Assembly: GCA_014237405.1 (NCBI GenBank)
Contig: JABZFO010000149.1
Coordinates: 1-51,175, forward strand
DNA: 51,175 nucleotides
DNA from: Desulfosarcina sp.
GTDB lineage: Bacteria > Desulfobacterota > Desulfobacteria > Desulfobacterales > Desulfosarcinaceae
Reading direction: 5' to 3'
Made by a program: the position numbers and the translations under genes. Below the pieces are notes generated by a model, which did not search any database, had not been told where the DNA came from, and saw nothing but the letters and a program-made list of their open reading frames with translations. Position 1 is the first letter of the stretch; each line of letters starts with the position of its first letter. Positions 42,584 to 51,175 of this stretch are shown piece by piece.

Positions 42584-45500
42584 TTATGGAAACGCCAAAG
42601 TAATTCTAACAAAAAAGAATCGCTCCGGCTGTATGCTTGGGTTTTTCCAATCCGAATCATAATAATCAAACGATTCATCGAACAGGTTGTTCACGCCCAC
42701 CGTAAGAAACCCATAGCGCTTGGGCAGACGGTAGTTGATGGCGGCGTCGACCAGCCAGAAGTCATCATTTCCTTCTTCATAAACTCCGCGATTGTCCTTG
42801 CTCTCGAATTTTCCGTCCTGGTTAATATAGGTGCCTTTCAACGAAGCACCCAGTCCTGAAGGGTGAAAATAGTTGATCCCCAAAGGAACGTAGTGCGTCT
42901 TTGATTCTGTGGCCCCTGGGCCACCCTGTTCATCTCTGTCCAGATCCTCATAGCGGTATTCAGCGGTCAGCGATACCGAATTTAAAGGGGTCCAGAAGAT
43001 GTAGGCACGTAAGAGGTTTTCCTTCCAATCCGCTTCGGAAAGAACCGGGTTAATCCCTGTGAAATCGGTGTAGGGGACATCCAGGTCGCGGTAGGAGTAC
43101 TCGATCCCACCGTAAATGCTATCAGTAAATTTCTGATCGACGGCGCCACCGTACCGCCAATAGTCGGTGGAGGTGAGTTCATCAAAAAATTGGTTGAAAC
43201 CGGCCACCTGGGTGGGTTCAAGTGTTTGATCGGTGATCAAAGTTCGCTTCAACACCCGGAATGCGGCCGCCCGCAGGGTTGTGCCAGTTTTCAAGTTCCA
43301 AGTCACTCCCAGTTTGGGGTTGAACTGGTCTTGGTCCTTTACTAAGTCATCATCAACTTCGAAAAAATCGCCGCTTCCGCCAACGGTAAAGGTTAGATTG
43401 TCCATCGGCTTTATATAGGTGTATAGATATAGATTGGTGTGATTGGTTTCGGCATCCACGTTGAACTGATCCAAAACCAAATTTGGTGGGACACCAAAAT
43501 TTAACGCGAATGCGTATTGGGTTTTTGTATCAATGGTAAAATACCCTGCACCACCGACGAGATTGATCAAATCCGATCGAAACAGATAAGAAAGCTCGCC
43601 GCTGTATGCTTCATTGTCTCCATCAACATCAATCTCAAAGATCGGGAAGGTGAACACGGGATCCGGGTCTTCGTCGTGCAAGCTAAAATCCCCATCCGAG
43701 TACTGAAAATTTCCGATCAAATCTGAGCCCGGTGCGAAGCCATGGCGAAACCCTAACCGCACTGAATTGGTTTTGTCCTCCTGGCGCAGATACGGCAGAA
43801 AATCGTCTGAATAAAACGTCTTTTCAAGGTCGCCTCTTTCGTTCTTCCGATAGCGGTATTCGGCCTGAACACTGGTTTTGTAAGTTATCTCATACTGGGC
43901 AAAGACGTTGGCGACATCGTCCTCTTGGTCGCCGTTCGTACGCCAGCCGTCGGTATTGAATCCGGAATATCCGGCGCTCATGGAGATATTGTTGTAGATC
44001 CCCGATATGACCCCTTCACCACCATATGTATCGTTTTCTCCCACCAGGCCGCCGAGTTGAACTGCTGCCTGGTTGCGGTTGAACAGCGGGTTGAACTCGT
44101 TAAAAGAGCTGTTCGCGGCACCGCTGGAGCTGATCAGTTGCAAGTTGCTCTCCGCCAGTCTTGGTTGAATTGGCGTGATGTTGTTGGGCTGCAGCAGTTG
44201 CGATTGCAGCAGTTCACTGACCCTGGCTATCTCATGGCGCGGGAGGACCGAATAGGAATCGGCCAGAAACCGGTGGGCCGAGTAGTTGGTCGGGTCGGTG
44301 TTGACCGCGTTGTAGCCTTCCACCAAGGCCCGTTGCTGGAATCCCAGGTCGCTGTAAATTCTGGCCTGGCTGGCGCTGCGGGCCGCCAGGTCCGAATCCA
44401 GGAGCAGCTTGGAGCGGTAGACGGCCCGGTTGTCGTTGAGCTCGATGGCCTTCTGAAGGTCCTGCAGGGCTTCCACAATCTGGTATTCCCGTTGATCGAG
44501 ACCCGTGCGTTTCTCTTCGTAGTAGGCCTTGCCCAAATAGGAGCGGATCAAAGAACTGTTTGGATCCAGGCTGGCGGCGACTTCGATCTCCGCCCGCCCC
44601 TCTTCCAAATGTCCGTCGCGGATCTTGGCCAGTCCCATTCCCAAGCGGGGCAGCGGGTCCGCCTGGTCGGACTGGATGGCCTTTTGAAAGGCGGCCCGAG
44701 CATCGTCGGTCTTGACCTGGGTAAGGTAGGCGAATCCCAATACGGTTTGGGTCCGGGACAAATCCGGCACCAAGGCCGCTGCTTTTTGGGCCGATTGAAG
44801 GGCTTGGTCCAACTCGCCGAAAGAGAGTTGAATCTCGGCCAGCCGGGCATGGGCCAGGGCATTGCCAGGCGATGCAGCCACCGCGTCCATCAGGCTTTGA
44901 CGTGCGCCTTCCAGGTCAAACCGGGCCTGCTGTGCGTATGACAGGGCCAGGCGGGCCGTCGGTGACGCTTCGTCTGCCGTGATCGCCTGCTGGGCCAGAT
45001 TGAATGCATCCTCCTTTTCGTTTTTAACCAGGGCGACGATGGATTGCAGGGCGAGGGCATCGGAGAATCCCGAATCGATGGCCAGGGCCCTGCTAAGATC
45101 CGCCTCGGCTTCGTCGATACGCCCCACCGACAATAGATTTGCCGCCCGATTGGCCAGAAACGTCGGATCTTCGAGGTCTTCCCGCATTTCGGGTTGTTCA
45201 GGAGGCGTATACACCACCGGCGGGTAATAAAGTGCCCACTGAACGGCATCCCGCGGCCGCACCACCGTGGTCAGCACCGGTGCCTGGCCTTTTTTGGCGA
45301 CAGCCGACTGGCCGCTGGCCAGGGTGATCTCGCCGGCCTCGTTGGACGCCAGCACCCTGCCTTCGAAGATCGACAGAAACGTCTGATCGTCTTCCACCCG
45401 GATGAGGAACTCGGTACCGCGTACTCCGGCCACAACATAAGGCGTGTTCACCTCGAGTTTGTTGGGCTTGCGGGCGAAAAGATGGGCAGCGCCCTTGAAC

Positions 45501-45832
45501 ATGTCCACGAAAGAGGTCTTCTTCTCGAATTTCTGGACGACGATGGCGCTGTTGGCGTTGAGCCGAAGAACTGACTCGTTGGCCAGCGCCAGGCTGGCCC
45601 GGCTGTTGTCCAATACCCGGATTTCATCGCCCGGGCAAAAGGTGTCATCCAGCTTGACCGGCTGCCACTGCCCCCCTCCGGCCGATCTGGATTCCACCGT
45701 TCCCTGCACGGAAACGGCTTTGGCCGCCCATGGGTCGCAGTCCGATACGGCAGCGATAGAGAGGTGCGGGATACCGATGATGAGTGAAGCACAAAATAAA
45801 TACCGGATAAAAAAAGACGCCGCTCCATACAT
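42584..45832 (-). CDS. FecR-TPR-outer-membrane beta-barrel fusion protein
   Basis: 1082 residues, GGGAGG before ATG. Signal peptide FFIRYLFCASLIIGIPHLSIAA. Residues ~50-180 are FecR-like (GDEIRVLDNSRASLALAN, VNTPYVVAGVRGTEFLIRV, LASGQSAVAKKGQAP). Residues ~225-520 are tetratricopeptide repeats (ANLLSVGRIDEAEADLSRAL, HARLAEIQLSFGELDQALQS, TQVKTDDARAAFQKAIQ). From about 560 alternating strands form a TonB-receptor-type barrel ending RFFFVRITLAFP. There is no plug domain. The three are usually separate proteins: FecR in sigma-regulator pairs, TPR in periplasm, barrel in outer membrane. Here they form one secreted protein, probably a ligand-gated barrel with a periplasmic adaptor. Neighbouring RR/GAF kinase may signal with it. 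Confidence 0.83.
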   Translation of the reverse strand: MYGAASFFIRYLFCASLIIGIPHLSIAAVSDCDPWAAKAVSVQGTVESRSAGGGQWQPVKLDDTFCPGDEIRVLDNSRASLALANESVLRLNANSAIVVQKFEKKTSFVDMFKGAAHLFARKPNKLEVNTPYVVAGVRGTEFLIRVEDDQTFLSIFEGRVLASNEAGEITLASGQSAVAKKGQAPVLTTVVRPRDAVQWALYYPPVVYTPPEQPEMREDLEDPTFLANRAANLLSVGRIDEAEADLSRALAIDSGFSDALALQSIVALVKNEKEDAFNLAQQAITADEASPTARLALSYAQQARFDLEGARQSLMDAVAASPGNALAHARLAEIQLSFGELDQALQSAQKAAALVPDLSRTQTVLGFAYLTQVKTDDARAAFQKAIQSDQADPLPRLGMGLAKIRDGHLEEGRAEIEVAASLDPNSSLIRSYLGKAYYEEKRTGLDQREYQIVEALQDLQKAIELNDNRAVYRSKLLLDSDLAARSASQARIYSDLGFQQRALVEGYNAVNTDPTNYSAHRFLADSYSVLPRHEIARVSELLQSQLLQPNNITPIQPRLAESNLQLISSSGAANSSFNEFNPLFNRNQAAVQLGGLVGENDTYGGEGVISGIYNNISMSAGYSGFNTDGWRTNGDQEDDVANVFAQYEITYKTSVQAEYRYRKNERGDLEKTFYSDDFLPYLRQEDKTNSVRLGFRHGFAPGSDLIGNFQYSDGDFSLHDEDPDPVFTFPIFEIDVDGDNEAYSGELSYLFRSDLINLVGGAGYFTIDTKTQYAFALNFGVPPNLVLDQFNVDAETNHTNLYLYTYIKPMDNLTFTVGGSGDFFEVDDDLVKDQDQFNPKLGVTWNLKTGTTLRAAAFRVLKRTLITDQTLEPTQVAGFNQFFDELTSTDYWRYGGAVDQKFTDSIYGGIEYSYRDLDVPYTDFTGINPVLSEADWKENLLRAYIFWTPLNSVSLTAEYRYEDLDRDEQGGPGATESKTHYVPLGINYFHPSGLGASLKGTYINQDGKFESKDNRGVYEEGNDDFWLVDAAINYRLPKRYGFLTVGVNNLFDESFDYYDSDWKNPSIQPERFFFVRITLAFP

Positions 45833-46277
45833 GATAGGCCTCCCTTGTTGTCCTTGAAGACCAAACTCAGGTGTTGCCGGGTTTGACTTCAGGCATTAGA
45901 AGATAGGGGTATTCCCCAACAAACTATAGAATCATTTTCAGGTTAGGAGGGAAGTTCGCCGCAGCATAAACAGAAAAATATCTGCATATATAAGCAAAAA
46001 TCGTGCAACGAACGTAATGTGACTATAAACCAATAGAAATACAGCTTATAACATAAATCGAAAATATGGTAGAAGAGCTAAATATGTAAAATATAACCCA
46101 AAAAATAGGAAGTTTTTTCTATATTTTCCCAAAAAAATGGGTGAGCGTTTTGAAATTGAATTATATTTTTTTTGTGTATACTATTTTTTATGCGACGTCA
46201 ACACTATGATGGTAACTTGAATTTCATAGGTCACCTCTAACCCATAACCACAACTTTCGGTTTTTTTGCGCGAGCCC
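45833..46277. other. AT-rich regulatory spacer, with GGGGAATACCCC palindrome
   Basis: Contains no gene. On the minus strand a near-perfect GGGGAATACCCC (about 45907-45918) lies ~75 bp before the FecR-barrel start and could be an operator. The rest is A/T-rich with no clear promoter box. Also must carry the response-regulator terminator, which I cannot see. Confidence 0.5.
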
Positions 46278-46790
46278 TTACAGGATTTTTTCCAACTCAT
46301 CCTTAGAGTGAACCAGATTCAGCCGGCTTAACGTTTCCATCCGGCCACGTTTCCAATCCGAGCCCCATTTGTTTTCAAAACAAGGCGCCAACTTGTCAAA
46401 CCACACACGTGAGGTTGGACTGTTTTCATCCTTCGCCATTAACATATCACACAGATGTTCGGCGATATCGATCATCTCCTCCTTGGGCAGATAGCAAAAG
46501 GCCCCGTTCCCAATGGATTTTTCAAGATGCTCCGGACTGAGGGCATGAGCCGTGAGCATCAATGCGGGGATCCCTTTGACCTTCGCCAGGTTGAGCAGGT
46601 CATATCCATTGACGCCCATAATATCCAGTATAGCCGCATCATAGTGGTTATTTACAAGCAGCCGTCTGGCGGACTCGAAATCGGTGGCGGTTTCAACGGC
46701 GCACATATCTAGAAATTCCACCAATGTTTCCAGGATATCCGGTTCATCGTCCACAGCCAGTATCTTCTTGCCGATCAACATATGATTCAT
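46278..46790 (-). CDS. Response regulator with single receiver domain and short tail
   Basis: 170 residues. Receiver: acidic pair in LAVDDEPDIL (Asp14, Asp15), phospho-acceptor Asp56 in AAILDIMGVNG, Thr80 in ALMLTAH and Lys103 in YLPKEE, all in place. The ~50-residue tail (SPTSRVWFDKLAPCFENKWGSDW) lacks an HTH or GGDEF motif, so output is by protein contact. GGAGGGGGAG stands right before the ATG. The gene lies 45 bp after a histidine kinase, so the pair is a two-component system. Confidence 0.88.
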   Translation of the reverse strand: MNHMLIGKKILAVDDEPDILETLVEFLDMCAVETATDFESARRLLVNNHYDAAILDIMGVNGYDLLNLAKVKGIPALMLTAHALSPEHLEKSIGNGAFCYLPKEEMIDIAEHLCDMLMAKDENSPTSRVWFDKLAPCFENKWGSDWKRGRMETLSRLNLVHSKDELEKIL

Positions 46791-46835
46791 CTCCCCCTCC
46801 TTTACGCATTAATCTATCGTAACCGTGAACGCCTA

Positions 46836-48341
46836 CTATCTATCATCCGCTGGAAAGCTCACCCAAAAGGTGCTTCCGCCTTGATCCAGACACTCCGACC
46901 GCTCCGAAACGAATGGACAGGCTGATATTTTTCCCGGACACGTTCTCCCCGCCTTTTCAAGTGGCGGACAGCACTGGCTTTGAAAGTCGATCTTGAAATC
47001 GAGTTCGTCGGCAAAGGTTCTGATTCTCAAGAGATCAACCCCTGCCCCTCCTGCATTGAACGCGTATGGCTTTTTTGAAGCGTAGGCTTCGGTCGCTTGA
47101 GTCGGGAAGAAGCCCGAAAAGATCATTTTCTGATTGTCTTCGGTAATTCCGACGCCGTGATCGCAAAATTCGATGCAAACTCCATCGTGATTTGTTTTGG
47201 CCGTGATTTCAATACAACCCTCATCAGGCGTGTTTTCGATGGCATTTTTCAACAATCCGGTACAGACCTTTTTAAGAACCGCCTTGTCGGTAAACACGCG
47301 GGCACCAGGGTCGAGCTGCTGCATCAGGCAAAGGTCTCTTTTGTCCACCATCGGTCGAACCGATTCACATATGTCGTCTATTATGACACCGACATCGAGC
47401 ATCTCTTTCCGGATTCCGCTGAAACTGCCGAAGGCTTTGATACGCGCCTTTAGATTTTCGATCAATTCCACATGGGGATACTCCTCTTCTATCTCCTCGA
47501 TAAAATCCATCAGCGTGTCGACCCATTGGGGCTCTTGTGCTTCTCCGGCCACCTTCATATGCGTCAGGATGTCATCGATTTTTTGTTGCAGCTCGGTCAA
47601 GCGTTCCATGTTTCGGCTACTACGATTCAAGGTCTTTTCGATTTTGATGAACTCATCAGCTGCCAATCTCTTGCGAATCAGTCGAAAAGACCCCTTCAGA
47701 ATAGCCAGGGGCGTTTTCAGCTCGTGTGACAAGTGATGAATCACCTTTTTCTTGACCCTGTCCAACGCTTTCAGGTCCTCATAAAGTTTGGCATTTTCGA
47801 GTGCGATGGTGACATAGTGGGATGCCGACTCAAGCACTTCCTGATCCTGTTCGGTGAACGGCCCTCCTTTTTTGTTAAGGGCCTGCAGGGTGCCGATGCA
47901 CGTTTTCCGTCGACTAATCAGTGGAATACAGAGAATGTTTCTTGTTCGAAAACCGGTCTTCTTATCGACCCCTGAAAAAAAACGCGGGTCTTCGTAGGGT
48001 GCATTGATGATCTGGGGGGTTCGGTGCTCAAAGACCCAGCCCGCAATGCCGCATCGGGCCGAGATTCTGATTCGGTTTTTTTGAAGATCATTGGAAACCA
48101 TTGACCAGAGCTCATCTGAAACCGGGTCATGCAGAAAAACCGAACAGGTTTCCGCATGCATCAGGCCGGTCATCTGCTTCACAATCAGATCGAACAGCAG
48201 ATCAAGGTTGATTTCCGAGGTGATGATCTGCCCCAACGCGCAAATCATCCGGTGCCTTTCGATAAGATCATGCAGCGCACGATCATCGGCCCGCCGACAG
48301 TGACCGCGAGAAGGATCTCTATGCGCCTCGGATTCTTTCAT
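46836..48341 (-). CDS. GAF-domain histidine kinase
   Basis: 501 residues from the ATG with GAAGGTG upstream; frames from ATG at 48452 or TTG at 48503 would add 37-54 residues with no clear structure. A GAF domain (LFDLIVKQMTGLMHAETCSVFLHD, GIAGWVFEH, RNILCIPLI) is followed by HisKA with His206 in HHLSHELKTPLAIL, a long helix and then an HATPase (LLKNAIENTPDEG; FCDHGVGITEDNQ; GAGVDLLRIRTFADEL). The N box is intact; the G boxes are reduced. No membrane segment is seen, so it is likely cytosolic and detects a small ligand or redox state through GAF. Partner: the response regulator just downstream. Confidence 0.83.
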   Translation of the reverse strand: MKESEAHRDPSRGHCRRADDRALHDLIERHRMICALGQIITSEINLDLLFDLIVKQMTGLMHAETCSVFLHDPVSDELWSMVSNDLQKNRIRISARCGIAGWVFEHRTPQIINAPYEDPRFFSGVDKKTGFRTRNILCIPLISRRKTCIGTLQALNKKGGPFTEQDQEVLESASHYVTIALENAKLYEDLKALDRVKKKVIHHLSHELKTPLAILKGSFRLIRKRLAADEFIKIEKTLNRSSRNMERLTELQQKIDDILTHMKVAGEAQEPQWVDTLMDFIEEIEEEYPHVELIENLKARIKAFGSFSGIRKEMLDVGVIIDDICESVRPMVDKRDLCLMQQLDPGARVFTDKAVLKKVCTGLLKNAIENTPDEGCIEITAKTNHDGVCIEFCDHGVGITEDNQKMIFSGFFPTQATEAYASKKPYAFNAGGAGVDLLRIRTFADELDFKIDFQSQCCPPLEKAGRTCPGKISACPFVSERSECLDQGGSTFWVSFPADDR

Positions 48342-48746
48342 ATGCACACCTTCTTCGACAATGTACCCTTGCGGGAAACGGCCAAGATCCCTGAATCCAT
48401 CAGTGGCCGAATCCTGATCAGGGCCTTTATATGAATCGTTTTGGTTGATCATGGAATGCCGAAATAGACCGGGCTGCAATTCCTGGAACGCTGTTTTGAA
48501 CAAAGCACAATCAGGTCGAGTGATTGAAAAACGGAAATGGTTGGGGTACTTGAACAGTCGGCTCAGGATGATATTGTGCCAATCGATCGATCCAGAATCT
48601 TGGCAGTTTGAACTTTCCAGTCTATACTCAAAAACAATAATTGAACGTCAGTGAATTGTCAATGTTGATCAAGGTACCACTGGTTCTGGTGTGATAGGCG
48701 GTGAAGATGCTGATACGCTGCCTGATGTGCCACTCACTGAATCCTA

Positions 48747-50966
48747 TCAATAATCCGCCCACATTCTCAACTCGTCGGATCGCGCTCTCAACCTGTGGCT
48801 CAGCACCAAAGCGATGTTTTTCAATAGCTTGGCGGCGATTTGCGGTTGCTGTGCAAGCAATTTTTCAAAATTTTCGCATGGTAGGCGATACACCTCGGAA
48901 TCCTCATCGGCCTGGACGTGGGCGGAACGAGGCTTCCCATCCAACAGCGCCATCTCACCAAAAACCACACCCGCACTGAAGCTGAACAGCCTCTTCTCGC
49001 CATTGCTGAACGGCAGCTTAATCTTTACGCTGACCGAACCGCGCGTCAGAATATACAAATCACGATCTGTATCTCCTTCTGTTATAACCAAATCTCCTTT
49101 ATGAAACGTGTCTTTAACCAACAGCGGTTCTATCCTCTCCAATTCATTTGAAGAGAATCCTGAAAAAATATCAAGTTCATTCAGCTCGTATTGCCGGCAT
49201 GAATCCGTTGGGCAAAATTGTTCCAACAATTGATCTTCCGTCCATTCTATTGCTAGATCGGTACTCTGAAAAAAAAGATCATCAGAAATTTCCTGTTTTG
49301 CACCGCTTATTGTTAAAAAATCCTGCAATCCATGATTGGCGGTGATGTGGCTAATCAGAAGCCATTTATCCTTTCTCAGCATGCTTTTATACAAACGAAC
49401 AAGAATATTGGCTCCGGTGCTGTCAATTTCGGTGACCTGCTTCATATCCAGGATACAATAGGTTGCAGCATCCATTTTGGCCTCAAGGATTTGTGCCAGC
49501 CTGTCCGCCGATCCAAAAAAGATCGGCCCTTGTAATTCGAATACCTTGATAGCACTTTTATTTTCATTCAGATAGGCTATCTGTCTGCTGTCCCTGACTC
49601 TGTTGGAGCATATGATATCTGCCGTGTATTCGCGTCGTATCACCGAGGTCCCCATCTTGATGATAAAATAGGCGGCGGATATGGCCACGCCGATAATAAC
49701 CGCCCAGACCAGATTGATGCTGACGGTTATGAAGGCGACCCCTAAATTGACCAGCAAGCTGATTGAAACATCTCTTCTGACTCTTCCTGGTGTTCGAATT
49801 GCTTGAAAAGGGCGGAATGTGGAACGGTCAAACAGATTGATCCCCACGGAAATGATTATCGCCGCAAAGACGGATAGCGGGATTTTCCCAATCAGGGGTG
49901 CTAATGTTAAAAATATGAATAGGATTATGAGGCTGCAAATTGCCCCAGACATCTTTTCCCGCCCACCTGCTTTATAATTTGCCATGGACCTTGGAATTGA
50001 TCCTGCGGTATAAAGTGAGCCGAAAAACGAAGCAATGATATTGCCCACGCCTTGGCCGATCAATTCCCTTTTGCTCTCATGGCGGCCACTCCGGATGTTA
50101 TCGATCGCTACGGCACTCATCAGCGACTCCATGGAACCAATGACACCGAGTACGATTCCATACATAAGAATTTTCAGCATCCAGGCGCGCGAGAATGAAT
50201 CAAAAGGAAGCTGTAACAGCCCAAAAAATGCTGTCGGTAAGGGCAAAACCGCTTTAAGATCCCCAATTGCAGCGATTTGATATGGCGATCGGATAAGTAC
50301 CGGCATCAGAAAATAAATGGCTGATCCCACAATCAAGCCACTTAAAAAATACGGAATTTTTTTAAAATAGCGTTTGGACACATAAATGCTGACCAAGGTG
50401 CATGCACCGATGAATAGCGTTATGCCATTGTCCGGTGAGAAATCGAAAAACACACGGGTTATGGCCGTGTCACCCATAAGGCCCAAAAAAAGTGGCAACT
50501 GTTTCCAAACCAACAGGATCGCTATACCGTTCATAAAACCTGAGACAACCGGATAGGGAATATATTTCACAATATTACCCAGTCCCAACGCTCCGGAGAG
50601 TACCTGCGTAATCCCCCCAACGGCAACACAAAGAGAAGCCAACCCCAAAACAATCCACTCTTTACCAAACGGTAGATTTTGCAGGATGGGATCCGCTGCC
50701 AAACCTGCGACAACGGTGGTCATGATGAGGGTTAACGGCGCCTTGGGCCCGGATATTTGCGTTGGGACTCCACCGAGCAGGGCCGCAAAAAATCCGCCTA
50801 TAATTGCAGTATTTAACCCGATGAGAGCTGCATGGGGTCGAAAATCCGGACCCAGTGCGGAAAACGCCACGGTGCCATAGGCGATTGACATGGGAAGGGT
50901 AATGATGGCCGCTGACAGCCCACCAATCAAATCACCTTTACCCATTCGAAACATCCCGTTTTTCAT
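48747..50966 (-). CDS. SulP-family anion transporter with STAS and C-terminal cyclic-nucleotide-binding domain
   Basis: 739 residues. SulP membrane domain: LIGGLSAAIITLPMSIAYG, VPTQISGPKAPLTLIM, GLGNIVKYIPYPVVSGFMNGIAI, IGQGVGNIIASFFGSLYTAG. The STAS domain (AIKVFELQGPIFFGSADRL, CILDMKQVTEIDSTGANILV) follows, and a Crp-like cNMP domain of ~120 residues ends the protein (GDLVITEGDTDRDLYILTRGS; VFGEMALLDGKPRSAHV has the Glu and Arg for cyclic phosphate). SulP proteins move sulfate or other anions such as bicarbonate. The nucleotide domain points to gating by cAMP or cGMP. Being next to sulfur-metabolising genes, sulfate import or regulation is plausible, but specificity cannot be read. Confidence 0.9.
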   Translation of the reverse strand: MKNGMFRMGKGDLIGGLSAAIITLPMSIAYGTVAFSALGPDFRPHAALIGLNTAIIGGFFAALLGGVPTQISGPKAPLTLIMTTVVAGLAADPILQNLPFGKEWIVLGLASLCVAVGGITQVLSGALGLGNIVKYIPYPVVSGFMNGIAILLVWKQLPLFLGLMGDTAITRVFFDFSPDNGITLFIGACTLVSIYVSKRYFKKIPYFLSGLIVGSAIYFLMPVLIRSPYQIAAIGDLKAVLPLPTAFFGLLQLPFDSFSRAWMLKILMYGIVLGVIGSMESLMSAVAIDNIRSGRHESKRELIGQGVGNIIASFFGSLYTAGSIPRSMANYKAGGREKMSGAICSLIILFIFLTLAPLIGKIPLSVFAAIIISVGINLFDRSTFRPFQAIRTPGRVRRDVSISLLVNLGVAFITVSINLVWAVIIGVAISAAYFIIKMGTSVIRREYTADIICSNRVRDSRQIAYLNENKSAIKVFELQGPIFFGSADRLAQILEAKMDAATYCILDMKQVTEIDSTGANILVRLYKSMLRKDKWLLISHITANHGLQDFLTISGAKQEISDDLFFQSTDLAIEWTEDQLLEQFCPTDSCRQYELNELDIFSGFSSNELERIEPLLVKDTFHKGDLVITEGDTDRDLYILTRGSVSVKIKLPFSNGEKRLFSFSAGVVFGEMALLDGKPRSAHVQADEDSEVYRLPCENFEKLLAQQPQIAAKLLKNIALVLSHRLRARSDELRMWADY

Positions 50967-51175
50967 TTATCCCCATTCATTTGTGGCTGGCTATGATTCA
51001 GGCTATAATCAAGTCTACGTTTGACCTTTCATGATGTTGTTCTCAACATGTTCAAAGCGGGCTTTAAATTTTCTATCCTTTTGCAACTAGTGAAATTCGA
51101 TCGGCCAATTCCGATGGTCAATTGCGGGGAGTCAGATTCTGGAAAAAATATTCAGCCGTATGCGCCGGTATTCCG

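Noticed and set aside
43925..44941. 338-residue + strand frame opposite the FecR-TPR-barrel gene
   Set aside because: The TPR repeats on the other strand are unmistakable and explain the open frame; no ribosome site, low-complexity product.
46141..46194. TTGAAT...TATACT as a + strand promoter
   Set aside because: Spacing is 15 or 21 bases and no plus-strand gene follows it; both flanking genes point the other way.

Overview
The window looks like a chromosomal segment of a strict anaerobe of the Desulfobacterota, most likely a sulfate-reducing Desulfobacterales relative. The pointers are a flavoredoxin-like flavoprotein beside DsrE-like and PLP sulfur-amino-acid genes, a compact-cluster iron-sulfur flavoprotein, a probable small selenoprotein, a minor-pilin operon behind a sigma-54 type promoter, Gram-negative lipid A/Kdo/Lpt genes and many intergenic palindromic repeats. 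This is inferred from gene content; no rRNA or tRNA gene was seen.

Layout. 1-3433 (+): end of an SPFH protein, an iron-sulfur flavoprotein, an FKBP-type isomerase and a dynamin-like GTPase that has lost its P-loop. 3619-6293 (+): flavoredoxin-like protein, Cys/Met PLP lyase, a YhbP-like FMN protein and a DsrE-like protein, a tight redox/sulfur cluster. 6418-13912 (-): type IV pilus minor-pilin operon (FimT/GspH, PilW, PilV, PilX, a 1583-residue PilY1 and a small secreted protein). 14316-22478 (-): lpxK, waaA, lptG, lptF (outer-membrane LPS assembly), a 44-residue acidic ORF, a HisD-family dehydrogenase and glutamate formiminotransferase/cyclodeaminase. 23032-28782: small unknown genes, a nucleotide-sugar dehydrogenase, a radical SAM protein and an RsuA-type pseudouridine synthase. 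29262-34562: GAF protein, argJ, a UGA-containing selenoprotein candidate, an AEC transporter and truA, separated by repeats.

34865-41461 (+) is the most interesting part: an RND exporter fused to a cyclic-nucleotide-binding domain and a degenerate GGDEF domain, then an HD/PDE-like phosphohydrolase, then a CHASE2 class III nucleotide cyclase. Read together they resemble a self-contained second-messenger cassette: cyclase makes, hydrolase may remove, and the exporter responds. Downstream on the minus strand lie a secreted Cys-rich protein, a FecR-TPR-beta-barrel fusion, a response regulator, a GAF histidine kinase, and a SulP transporter carrying STAS and a second cyclic-nucleotide-binding domain.

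Two window-wide oddities stand out. First, at least four conserved genes (GTPase, waaA, formiminotransferase, argJ) show the same lesion, a missing internal piece judged at about 90-140 bp plus a frame change; the AEC transporter and a small gene probably share it. Such a pattern suggests contig ends joined over lost sequence as much as real decay. Second, four families of short palindromic repeats occupy intergenic spaces.
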